Both the position numbers and the translations under genes were made by a program. This document shows, in pieces, positions 1 to 12,700 of a stretch of DNA of 64,000 nt. The notes beneath the pieces were generated by a model. It was not told the origin of the DNA, did no database searches, and worked only from the letters and a program-made list of their open reading frames with translations. This DNA is from Dipylidium caninum (Eukaryota > Platyhelminthes > Cestoda > Cyclophyllidea > Dipylidiidae): NCBI GenBank assembly GCA_017562135.1, contig QEYB01001427.1, positions 62,001 to 126,000 of the forward strand, in the 5' to 3' direction. Positions within the stretch are counted from its first letter, which is position 1. Each line of letters opens with the position of its first letter.

Positions 1-12
1 CAAATAACTAAC

Positions 13-3000
13 CATTGGGCTTTTTCGTAGTAGTGATCCCCTAGGGCATTCCACACATCGGTAAGTTCACTGTCTCTCATCACTGTGCCCGATTCCTTGG
101 CCAACTGAGCCACCTTGAACCAATCGCCCAATCGCCGACGCAAGTCAATGGCCAAATCGTGTCTGTCAGCAGAGAGGAGGAGACGTTCTGCTCCCTCAAA
201 GTCGCCGAAGTGTGCACGAACTTCCGCCTGCCAGCAAAAAATGAAACGTACTGGCAATAAGCAGTGATAAACTCAAATTAGAAAAAAAAAATAAATAAAA
301 TTGTGCCTCACCCGTTTCACCACTTCCGATTGGATGTTGCGAAGACGCTTGACAAAGTCTATGCCCTGGTAATACTGGCACATCACGAAGCCCATTTCGG
401 CCTCGTCTAACTGCATCTCGTGCAGCGCACCTTCCGCGTATGCTCGCCTGTAATCGGCAGAAAGAAAAACCCCTCAATGTTGAGTTAGTCCCTCTCGACT
501 CCAAATCCACTCCACCACTCATAACTTCGATTTTAGGTGACAAGTTTGATGTAGCCTTACCACAATTTTGGATGGGAATGCTCCTCGACGAAGGTGCGCG
601 CCTTTTCCAGTTCCTTGCACTCAAGGTGACTCCTGCAGTCAGCCAAAATCTGTGCAAAGGAGGAGGTGGCTCAGTGCAGAGAAGCAAAGTATCCATGGTG
701 GATGAGGAGGCCAGCACAAATCGCTTCCATTTCAGTCAAACGCAATCATCTCTCCTTTGCTTTTCACTTAATTTGACTGTGCAATTAGCCAGGTGAATAT
801 AAGGTCAAAAAACACCATCTACTTGTGTAAATCTTACAAAAAGGTTCCCATGAGCACTGCAGTTTACGTAAATTGCATAGGAGACCGAAAAGTGCCCAAC
901 TCACCTTACAGGGAACACGAACGACCAACCCCGGCTGAGGAATTTCGCATTGTTGCATTATTTCATCCAAGTGGACGCCTATAACTTCAAGATCGGAGAA
1001 GCGCGCAATGTAAAAATTGGACTGAATGGCCGGCTCCGGTTCAGTGTCGCGGAAAATGACGAGTTTAGCTTTCTCCATTATGGCAAATGTGCCCGGATCA
1101 TCCTAGCGGGCATCGATGACCAGAATGTTATGACAAGTTAAGGGTTGTTAACTGCAAGACATCATGGCTACTCGCCATGTGAGAATAAAGGCACTTCAGC
1201 CATTATCTAACAAGGTGGGAACTTGCGGTGGAGAATTTCAAGTCCCAGACTTCTTTACGGGAGAAATGCGCGAATTTTGAGGAAAACCGGTCCGGTTCTG
1301 AGGTGTCGCCGTCTTGACTCTCGGGGATAAAGTGCAGTGAGAGGGAACCGTTTTCGTCGATCAGGCCCAGGACTCTACAGATCATAGTTGTGGGCTCAAT
1401 ATCTAATCACATCACTCATATTTCGTGTTTAGAGAAACTCGCCGAACTGTAACTTGGTCAATTTATTAAATTTGCTAACAATCGCGTTGCGATTGCACTG
1501 CCATTTTCTCTCTCCATCCACCGGAAACAAGAAACAGAATAAAATCAAGGGGTCCTTAAGTGGGTAAAATCTACTTCCAAATAATGGAATGTCTAAGTAA
1601 GACGTGAAACACATCCCCTTTTATGGGGAATAAAGCACCTAAATGTAAGCTGAGGTGATAGAGTTTTACTCACGTGGAATCGCAGTTCACTTCAATACGG
1701 AGGGGCAATTTGTCGGTCACATTGAGGCGAATCTCGGGGAATAACTCGGGCAAGCGATAGCGAATCACATCTCCGTTGGAGAGAGCAACAAACAGACAAC
1801 GAGTCTCATTTGCCGTAATGGCAACAATGGGATTTTGTGTTGGTTCCAATGTCAGCAACTTTGCGAAGGCGTCATCCGTGTTTGCAGACAATGAACCTTC
1901 CGCATTCAAACGAGACTTACAAGCGACTGGCCCGTCCTTGTGGTCTACATGACACATTCTGAAAAAGCGCATCATAAGGCGAGAACTAGTAAAATTGCGT
2001 TTAGGAGTATCGCAAATTCATTTTGTGCTTATGTACACAATTCCCGGGGTCAGGTAACCTCCACAAGCCACATTCTTCTTTTCTTTACGCATATTGAACC
2101 TTTTTAAATGATAATTTTTGATAAACTCTTGGATACTAACCAAATGATAAGTGAGCCGGCTATTACACATTAATACTTTTCGAGTTAGCAACGCATCCTG
2201 TGTGAAGACTACACAGATGGATTTGCACATGATGGACGAACGGGCAACTTGTTGAATGTAACCAGGGAGAGTACCGAAAGCCACCTTACGTCAGCAATTC
2301 AAAATGTCATAGAAAAATAGATTAACTAGTCATCCATACAAAACTACCGTTATGTGCTAAATAAATGGATTAAACAATTGCTTTATCATTTATCATAAAT
2401 TACGAAAATGGCTAAATTTAAATAAAAACTTTGTTGACGAAATTTTGCCTACCTTTGTTCAGAGGCGAAATTGCACAACAGGAGACAACGAAAATGAACA
2501 ATTAATACGCAAGAACTATTCAGTTGTTTACCGTTGGAAGCCTTCTTTTGGCCTATTTCGAATCTTGACGACGGAACCGATTCCAAATAGAAGTTTGGGA
2601 TTTTTAAATTGCCACAAGAAAATTAGCGAAGAATTCGCAGTCACCACGTAACTTCCAGTCATAACCAAAAACTTGGATTCAACCGCAGTAGCCTTGCAGT
2701 CGACTATGCATCCCAGACTGTTGTACACGGTTATCCGATACTATGTCATTCGCAAATACCATTACCATGCATAAATAAATGAAAATGAGTTCCACAAATA
2801 AAAGCTTACAGGATTGTTAATCGACTCATTTCCATGTGCAATTGCACAGAAGTCTCCATCACCGCAAATAGCAAGAAGACTTTTCACCGGTCGTATATGA
2901 GTCTGTTTTTTTAGTGAAAACAAATTATGCGCTTACTGTGCCGCGTTTAATATTCCAAAACATCACGCATCTCTCTGAGGTATCGTTCCTAGTAAAGGCG

Positions 3001-4329
3001 AATACCAAAGTGTGAGTATTTGCACAAAATGCCCAGTCGTATTTGAGTCGTAAGTTCGCAAAGTAAATATAGGAATCAATTGCGAGTGCGAGTCGAAGGG
3101 ACCCGGCTCCCTCCCAGGCACAAGCAACTGGACCTTTGCCCGGTATTGTAAGGGAATGCAGATTCTTAAAATGAAAATATCTATGAAGCATATAATTTCC
3201 ACTCAAGCGAATTCTTCATAAACAATTGCTCACATCACCCATTGGATTGTAAAACTGAACCACGCCAATATTTTCGACCATTTCAGTTTCAGAATCACAA
3301 GCAAATTTCTGCTGACCACAAAGAGCAAGTATCGTACCACTCTCGTTCCACGCGCAACAAGTTATTGTAATTCCCGTGTCAAGAAGAATAGGGGCTAATG
3401 TAACAATTGGGGCTGAGCGAGTTACATGTACCTGAGTCCTGCTCGTTTCTCATTATCTGACATCGTCCAATATTGAAGCACACAGCTAGAGTGGGGACTT
3501 CAGCATCATCAAAGCCTTTTTCATAACGATACCACGTAAAATCGACGAGTGAAACAGCACCATGAACATCATTTAAGCAGTAAGATAGGCAGTTTCCTCT
3601 AAATCGAAAATCAATATTGAGTCTCAGGCAAACAAATACTACCAGAAAAATGCCCAGGGAATCGTAAACGTGTATTTCACCTGACGAAAGGCCAAACAAA
3701 ATACAACGACCATGAGGTGCCCAATCGGCGCACATTAAGTTCCGCACACTTTAGTTCCTTGCACCAAATCCGGTTGCCGTCAACAGAGCCCACAATGACA
3801 ACACCGTCTTCATAGGCAATGCAAATACGCCGACCGTCTCTATCCCACTGGCAAGTGAGGAATTTTATAAATTTAAGAGTATAAGTCACCTTAAGGCCGC
3901 GGACCCGAGATTTGTTTCTGTTATTTATCATTTTCTTCGTACCACAAACCCTTATATAGGGTCCACACGATAATAACCCCAAACTCATCCGTTGTTGTTA
4001 GTTTCTCAAATTTTTCGTTCCAGGTTATCATTTGGATTGTTCCTTAATGAGTTCCTTTAAGCGTTAAAGATCTAACGTACCAGAATGACCTTCTAGAGTC
4101 TGGTTCATTGATAGGTTATTGAGTGGAGACAACTTTTTATTTGCATCGGAATTATTGGGCTCAAATTTGAGGACTTTGAGCAAACCATTTTCTCCGCCGC
4201 ACGCGAGGTACCCGTGATTAATGCTCCATGCCAATGCTGAAATTCTTGGATTATTTGGTATGGCAGCCTTAATGTAGAAACGTGTTAAATTTCACAAAAC
4301 TTAACTTTTTTGCTTAAGTATGCAAACAT
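13..4329 (-). CDS. WDR35: IFT121/WDR35, intraflagellar transport complex A subunit (partial, 3' end outside window)
   Basis: Exons in transcript order on the minus strand: 4329-4306, 4267-4081, 4042-3890, 3847-3643, 3598-3432, 3394-3234, 3164-2937, 2902-2810, 2740-2532, 1958-1674, 1374-1212, 1102-905, 649-561, 447-312, 227-13. A donor at 12-11 leads off the left edge. About 835 codons are present; the animal protein is near 1170-1180. The start is fixed by the family N-terminus MFAYLSKK, followed after a 38-nt intron by AAIPNN. Recognisable blocks are [82 protein letters not shown] and [10 protein letters not shown]. They form two WD40 propellers and then the start of the TPR-like helical region. 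IFT121 is a peripheral IFT-A subunit needed for retrograde transport and ciliary membrane cargo. Most junctions agree in phase. The frame is broken near 3931-3934 and near 3748, and the junction at 3598/3643 is out of phase. These could be sequence errors or real damage. Confidence 0.92.
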
Positions 4330-4803
4330 CGACTCGCAGTACCGAAAAATTGGCAAGCCTATGACAGCGTTTTAGATGCATATAAACAAAATATCATGTG
4401 CGTTACCATGATTGTACTACACCGGTAGTAGTATCAGGAAATAACAGAGACAATGTCAAAAAATTCTTCATTCAGTAGTATAAAACGCTTATTAACCAAC
4501 TGTAATGTTGGTTTACTACACATTTATAGCTACAGCTTCGCAATGATTTGGGCCATCTATTCACCGTTACCAGCACACTAACAGCTAATGTTAAGGCTCG
4601 ACGAACCCCGATACATAAAAACGCACGCGCTAACGCACATCATCCTGCCCACGACCACGATAACGAAGTGACCAGACATGGAGCGAAAGACAAACATCAC
4701 AAGCCCCTCGCAAAGTAACACAAGTAGGGAACGTCAAACGCAACAAATCTCATAAAAATGCGCGAGTTCTCAAAGACATATGTGGTTATGTTCTCTGTAG
4801 GAC
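4330..4803. other. Intergenic spacer between RFC1 stop and IFT121 start
   Basis: This 474-bp, AT-rich stretch separates two genes on the same (minus) strand. It must hold the RFC1 3' UTR and the IFT121 promoter or a trans-splice acceptor. I see no open frame of note and no clear AATAAA on the minus strand. The distance is short for independent genes in a genome with long introns but longer than typical flatworm operon spacers. Confidence 0.7.
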
Positions 4804-7800
4804 TTATTCCATCTTCTTTCTGCCACCACCTTTACGCGGTTTCTTAATAGTCTTTTCATTTGATGGACCAGCAGTTGTACTCGGTTTAGGAATCGGCACC
4901 TAAAATTTTTCAGAAAATGATTGACCTCCAACCACAAGTAACGAATTTATGCGCCACCACCCAAGCGATTTACCACTTTCGCCATCTTCTTAATTTCCTC
5001 CTCATCATCAACGCTGCTTTCAGCACTATCTTCCCCAAGCAGTTGATTCGCTTCACTCTCCTCCTCCAGCATGCTTTCGCCACCGGTTCGCTTCTTCATC
5101 TTCCTTTTGCTGACAGGAACCAGCTGCGTAGGGTAGGGCAACTTGTGCACGGTTTTGTTGTAACTCCTCGTCAAAGCAGACTTCACCTGCAAGAGAATTG
5201 AGTACTTATCATGCATGCCTCCCGTTAGACTGGAAACTATGAAACCGGCATTCAGTACAAATAGAAAAAAAAGTCCAAATGTGAGCAATAATATATTATT
5301 TTAATCGAAATCACTTCTATCGGTATGTACGACTTTCTGCCCACGATTATACACGTTACATGTCCTTTTAAAAAAAAGGTTTACTTCCAAAGTCAATAAA
5401 CAGTTCAACGTCCTTCACAATATCATTTAGGTTATTCTATTTTCTACCTTCAAAAGAATTTACAATTGTAAAAAAGGTAATCATCGGCCGAAGAATTATC
5501 GGGTGAACATGGGGGATGCGGCAAATGTCACATTATCGGGTGGCAACTTGATTTAGCAACAACAAGTGAAGCCGAATGCCCCTGCGCCCCATCATCTCCG
5601 CTCACTCCTTTCGCACAGCACAAATGTCCACTTTTTCCCAAATTTATTCACTGTACGTAGAGGTTCCAACACAGCCCCATGGATGCCCTGTTCTTCGCTT
5701 AAACCCAACTTCACTCATATTTGTGTGTGTGTGTTTGTGTGGATCGGATTCCTCCTCAGTCGTCCTTCATCCTTCCACGTCATCGGCATGGGGCAGAAGT
5801 CTTCCTCGACCCTCGTTGACCACACCCACTCAAATCGTCAGAACAAAATTTCTTATAAACAACATCATCGAGCATTTCTTCATCGTACGAGCATGGGTCC
5901 ATGTGCCAATGCCTGCCAAAAACCCTTCTCGAGGCGTGAGCTTCGCTATGGATGAATGTGAACTCATACACGAACAGTAGATGGAAGATGCGTTTTGTTT
6001 ACACCTGCTTTCGACCACACATAAAATAAAGTGGAAGTGGGCTAGAGAGAGGGAAGAACTTGAGGAAATGAGTAGTAAGAACACCTCCAACGTTTATGAG
6101 CAAAAATATCGGGCCCATTTTACGAATGCATCTCTCATTAAGCAGGTGGACACAAACCACACAAAACGCCGGTTTCATAGTGTCCAACGTAATAATCTTC
6201 GGTCTGTTTTACGTCGCATACTACGACGAACTCTTGATGCTTTTATTCCAACTTCTAAACGTCAGGCTTGGCGGTTGAATAATGCTTAAGTAGAGGGAAA
6301 ATGATAACGAGAATCACAGCAACTAAGCCGTTTCTGTGCTGAGTTGTAAGTCTATCCGAAATACGATGGGTTAGCAAGATAGCTAAAGACTAGTCAAATT
6401 CTACGGCGCATCGGCTCTCGTTAAGTTTGTAGACCGCCAAAATCTTATTTCAAAACGTCGAGCGAGTGTTCTCCTCCCACCGTCGACGCCAAGCAGATTT
6501 CACGCCTTAAAGAAAACACTAAGGACAGCTACCAGAGCGCCGTTGACGAGTGAAAAGTGAGGAAGGAGAGAGGAAGAGAGAGACCAAACGCACCTTAGCG
6601 TCGATGCTCTTCATGAGACTGGGGTGACCCTGCCACGTGGTGAGATCCATGACGTTGTCCATGTCCTCTCGCAGCAGCTGGTAGGCGTCGAGACACTCCA
6701 ACACACTGTTGATGTCGCCTAGACAATGGACAAATTCGGGAGGTTAACAGAATAAATTCGCGCCTCAGTGGCGAGGGGGGGGGAAGGGGCAAAGGCTCAC
6801 CAATGAGGAAAAAAAAAATTAGAGGTGAAGCGAGGAGTAGTAAATCTGGCCATGCGTGGATTCTCTGATGTCAAATTTAGTTTCCCCCCAACACTTACAA
6901 TCTCGTGAGTGTGTAAAATTACCCACAAAATAAACTCGAGTCTCTCAGCTCAAAGTATCAGCAAAAATCTGCCCTGGTGACTTCCAAAGAGGCAGCTAAA
7001 AGAGAGGCAAACCAATTCCGCATTCCCGTTAAATCGGACGAAATGCGACTAAGCTACGTGCCTTCCTTCAGCGGGGCCGACAACTTCACAGCAAGGGGAT
7101 GCAAGTAGTCCAAGAGCACAGAGCGCGGATCCGTAGATCCGCCATGCGTGGACAGACTCATATGTTGTGAGAGTTCAATGAGCAGTCGTGCATTCTTTGC
7201 TTGTGTAGACGAGCGACCAAACCAGACGGGAAACGCGATTGCCCCCGGGCCGCCGGGCAGCGGGCCTCGCAACAGTCTACCGGGTCGGAGGCAAGCGAAC
7301 ACCGCCTGCGTTGTTAACAAGGCCCACGAGCCAGTTGTGTGCACCGCTTGGCCAACGATGTCACCCTGTGCGATATCGTTTGCAGCCACTGCGAGGAGAT
7401 CCAACGTCTGCTGAACGTTCCCGCTGGAAAGGGGGAAAAGGGAAGATCGAGTCTCAGGACAAAAGAGAGAGTTAGGTGACAATGCCTCTGCCCCCCCACC
7501 CTACTTCGCAGCTAAGGGACGAACGTTGAGGTAGTTTTCTTGCACAAAAAGCGGACCGATCGAGTAGTCCTGAAAGAACAGATCCAGAGCGTCCGAGAAG
7601 GAGACCGGTCTGCCGTCGATGTGGGGGGCGAATACCTTACGAATGACATCGAAAGGGCCTAATTTGAGATTTTTGTGGGCGGCTGCAGCGCCACTCGTGA
7701 TGTCGGCCTCTGCAGCGGGGCAGTTCTTGTCCCCACCACCTTTCATGCACCAGAGTTGGACGGAATTTATAACCTAAAAAAAAACAAAAATGGCGAATCA

Positions 7801-8266
7801 GAGCAAGAAAAACAGATCCTCCTTCCTCCTACCAAACGGTATAAATCCTTGCTAGTGACTTGAAAAGTGGTAGAGCTTCAACACTCAAAAAAATTAGCTC
7901 AGGGAGAAATGGGAGTGGAAGTCTATGGAGAAAGCCACCGTCGAGGGTGGCCACAAAGCGGGCATTAGAGGAAAAAGGGGAAATGTTCTAGCAGATGCGA
8001 ATATCTCAAGAGGAGAGCGAGTGGGGCCAAAGGGAGCTCAAAATCACGCTATGCGACAAGTGAGTCCTGAGGGTAAATAAGCTACATTCACGAATATTCG
8101 CAAAAAAAGTATGTGAGGGCGGTTGAACACTTTTATGCATATCAGTCAGGCAGTTCCACGAGCATTGGCTTCAGAATCGTGTACGGATGGCCTTAACCCG
8201 CCTGTGTTTGTTTGGTGGAGGCACAGGCAAAAAGGTCTCGTTGAGGGGGGAGAGGAAAGAAAAAAG

Positions 8267-8302
<36 letters not shown>

Positions 8303-9729
8303 GGGCCCCACATTACTTGTCGTAAATCGTGATTGCTGGCAGCGATGATTTCGTTAAGGGCCGTGGAACCGATGGTGACGCCCTCGCGACAGGCCATGGA
8401 GAGCACCGCGGTTTTAATCTGCTCCGCGCGTGGACGGTGGAAACGGAGGTCGAGGCAGTAATTGGCCAAGGAACGAACCTGACACAAAATATGGAAGGGA
8501 AATGGTGAAAAAAAATGAAAAAAAGATTATTACGATGGTTGATCCTGAAATACAACACATCACGACCGCTGGAGTAGTTGCGAAAACCACTGGGGCGTTG
8601 GATGCTCAAATATGAGAATTCACGGCCAAGGGGTTGGAAATGGCAGAATCCAACTAGAAGAAGTGATTCCCCCGAAAAAGGTCTCATCAGTTTCGTAGGT
8701 GAGAGGAGGGCATTTAAAAAGCGCGACGAATGACCTTCAAAGGAGGCTCAACGCGAGGTGCGTGAAGCCACCCTTAAGGCTGTCAAAGAGGATGGCAAAG
8801 TCCTATCAACGAGACAATTCTCGGCGTTTGCACACCCAGCGAAAGAAAAAGCCTCGGAAGTGTGCCGAATGCAGAGTGCGTTGGTCGAGATCCAACCCCG
8901 GTGAAGACGAAGGCATGGAAAGTGCGGAAGTAGAGCAGACAGAATTTCAAAGGGGAACTGACCTTTGCAGACTGTCGGTCATTGCAGAGACAGATAATAG
9001 GGACCTTGGAGGTCTTGATGATTCCAATTAGTTCCTGCATTCCACCGCGATCCTCATTGCCCGACATCCCGTCCACTTCGTCCATAATGAGGACGTGCGA
9101 GGTGAGTGGCGAGGTGGTTGCTAAGGTTGGGGGACAAAGTGATGAGCTGATTTCAAACACCTCCATAATTCCTCTGTCCATCCACCAAGCGGCCTCCTCA
9201 TTCTACATGAAAGTGTCCGACCCACGTCAATCCGCGTCAATCCGCGTCACCCTCTAATCGTCCCAACACCCTCAATCTCAAAATGGACATTAATTCACTC
9301 GTTTGTGTCTCGAAGAAGTCCACCTCCAAGACGTTTCACACGTTCCTTCTCCCCTCCCCTCGACTAAAGATCTGAGTACGTCGGAATTACAAATCCGCTC
9401 ACTCAATATTCAACTGCCCAAAGTGCTTAGATCGCCTCCCTCTGACTTTACTTTCGTACATAACAAAATTTGCCTACCGCTGAGGCACACTCGTGTTTAG
9501 CCGTGGAAATCCAACACAGAAAAGAGCTCGTTTAAATCCCCCTCCCCCTCCGTACTCAGCCGATTTACTTGTCCAAATGCCGCATGCCCACCCTTGTAGA
9601 CGCACCACAGAGTCAGACACTTCAAACCAGACCAATCACCAATTGATGCCGCAGCTCCATGCCTCCGGGAGGGGGGGAGAGGAGACGCAGCTTCACCCCA
9701 ACGATGCCATTTCCTCTAAGATTGTGGGC

Positions 9730-9765
<36 letters not shown>

Positions 9766-12700
9766 AGCGTTGGCGGAGAGGCATCCGGCGAGGGATCGCA
9801 TTCCCAAAGCCTGTGTCACCTCCTCCTGCAGGGAGCGTTTCGAGCGCGTGTCGGAGGCGTTCATCTCGATGGTGGCCAGGCCGACCTCTGCACAGACCAC
9901 CGAGGCTGTGGTCGTCTTGCCTATCCCCGGGGGGCCTGAGAGCAGCGCCGCCCGCGCCCACGCGCCTGTGTCACCCGACCCGCCACCGGCCCAGGCCGAC
10001 GCCGACGACGAGGCCTTCTCCTTACGGCCTGGTGTGGAGTAAGATGGGACCGACGGAGGAAATCAGAAGCCAACATTTGTTGACAAAAAGTAGGTGCCGC
10101 CTGTCTCGGGGTGGTACAAACTCACTACTAACAACAAAGTAGAGATTGGGTCCAGATCCTAAGACTAACAGATTTCATGCGCATAGCAAAAATTATCAAA
10201 ATTCTCCTTCTGACCCAGATGTTGCGGAAAAGGAGAGAAGAGAAGGATAAGAAAACAACGGTAAACGAAGTGCCTTACGAATCAAAATCACTAATATGGA
10301 GTTATGTCTGAGCCTAAAGGAGATACGCCTAATGAAATTCATAATTCCAAGTTTTCTGAGAACAGCACTGAGGCTCAATGAGATGGCAGATGAATACGAC
10401 AAGTACGAAGTCATCCTTTTGAAGGTAACATTAAAGTGGGGAAGGAAAGGAGGTATGAAGGGGACTGGCTGGCAAAATGACAAGATTTGTCGTCTTAGAG
10501 CAACCCCAACAACGCGAATCTACGACTCACCAGCGGCATAGTCCTCCTGCCAGCAGACCAACCAAGCGAAGAGGCGATTTGCGGGACTGGCAGCCCCATT
10601 TTGTCCCACTAATTGTTTCCTTGACAGTGGCCTATACTTCTCTACCCACAATTCCTGGGACATTGTCACCTTCGCAGATGGCTGAGGTGGAATCACGGGG
10701 CGATCGGTGAGTAGGGGTGATTTCTCCCTCTCCTTTTTCAATTTCTTCTTCGGAGAAGGTCTCAACAGGCCTTCGGAAATGGTGCTCGAGGGCGCCAGAC
10801 TGGAAGCCACATCGAAGGTATCGACATCATTCACTGCGCTGGTGGTTTCTCCGAAACCGCGATCAACCAGATCGAAAAAGGCCTCTTCGGTGAGTTGAGG
10901 GATGCCAAGACTGTCCGCCTTGGACAATTTACTGGCGCCGTGATCGCGACCCACCACGAGGTAGGAGGTGCGCTTGCTCACCGCTTGCGTCACTCGACCG
11001 CCGCCACGCTCGATGAGGGACTGTGCCTCCTCCCGTTCGACGCATTCCAACACGCCGGTGATGACGAAGCTCTTGCCCGCAAAGCAGGTTGATGTGTTCT
11101 GCACAGGGCGAAAGACGAGATGACAAAAGAAGAATGCTGCGAAAGGTTATACTGAAACTCCGATAACAACATGTCAGCGGCGAATTTAAAAGAATGGCGT
11201 CAGGGAGCCGGAACACATCAACCGCCTTGAAGTAAGTGTGGTGACCTAGATTCGACTAGTAATGAACCGAGGAACTGCCATTAAGCGAAAGAGAGGTGAT
11301 TCCAAGAAATTGTAAGTCAAGAAATTGTAAGTCACGCGAGTTCAGGGGGGCATCGAAGGCGAAGAGGAAAAACCCCGTCAAAGTGGAAGAGCTGCGCCTA
11401 TTACACTTTATCCTGAACGGAACAGTAATAAGGAAAATTGCTGCTTTTGGCTACAGTAAACCTGCTCCGCATTCAGAGGCTGTGATTTCTACTGCACTAA
11501 AAAAAATCGGGTTTCAACAGTAGCCCACATTAACACCCAGGCAGAAAATAAGAATGTAAGTATTAACAACTCTCGGTTTCTAAAGTGAACAGTTTGAATC
11601 ACCTTAGGAATGGGTCGGGAACCAAGAGCTTGAGGTCCAGTGCGATTCTGGAACTTCCAGAAAGAGGCCCTCCCTCCACCACGGGGACTCTTGGGACCCG
11701 CGGTCGTCTCCGCCGATGAGGGATTTGTTTTTTTGGCAATTGGCGTAGAAGGTGCTGACTTTTTAGGTGAGGCAATTGTCGAAGTCTGAAAAGTCCCATG
11801 AAACAGTCAAAACGCCAATCTGGGGGCACTTTCATTTCCTCTTTTCTCCCCACTTTCACGACTGCAACTAAGTTGGAAATCGTCTCAAGTTGCAGTTGGA
11901 AAGTATGAAACGGGCGTTGAATACAAGTAGATAAAATTTGCCACATTTTGTTTTATTATCTTCAATAGAAATAACTTCCACCGATGTCGACGACTTTTTT
12001 GAAGCTAATCAACAGCTCAAAGTCGTTTATAATATCACATTGATTATTATATTTGGCTTTTTCCAAAATAAATTCAAAATTGCGAAGAAGGCAATAGACG
12101 GTCGGGTGAATATGGTAAATGTCATATTGTCACTAAGTTATCTACTTTGCCAACAGTAAGTGAAGCTGAATGCGCTCGTCATGCGTTACCATGCACACTC
12201 GCTCTTGCGTCCCATCATTTTCAGTTACGTCAGTTCGCGCGGCACAAATGTCCACTTTTTCCCAAATTTATTCACTGTACGTAGAGGTTCCAACACAGCC
12301 CCATGGATGCCCTGTTCTTCGCTTAAACCCAACTTCACTCATATTTGCTTGTGTGTGTGTGTGTGTTTGTGTGGATCGGATTCCTCCTCAGTCGTCCTTC
12401 ATCCTTCCACGTCATCGGCATGGGGCAGAAGTCTTCCTCGACCCTCGTTGACCACACCCACTCAAATCGTCAGAACAAAATTTCTTATAAACAACATCAT
12501 CGAGCATTTCTTCATCGAGCATGGGTCCATGTGCCAATGCCTGCCAAAAACCCTTCTCGAGGCGTGAGCTTCGCTATGGATGAATGTGAACTCATACACG
12601 AACAGTAGATGGAAGATGCGTTTTGTTTACACCTGCTTTCGACCACACATGAAATAAAAGTGGGCTAGAGAGAGGGAAGAACTTGAGGAAATGAGTAGTA

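Noticed and set aside
3201..3233. Apparent additional IFT121 frame break after FYNPMG
   Set aside because: Using donor GTGAGC after 3234 and the acceptor before 3164 gives a 69-nt intron in phase, and a protein that aligns with the family without gaps.
5780..6187. Minus-strand frames inside the transposon copies as a transposase remnant
   Set aside because: They have no D,D,D/E pattern, helix-turn-helix or other transposase motif that I can identify.
8146..8487. Minus-strand frame with poly-isoleucine as a continuous protein
   Set aside because: Only 8317-8478 is an RFC1 exon; the isoleucine run is the intronic TAA repeat.
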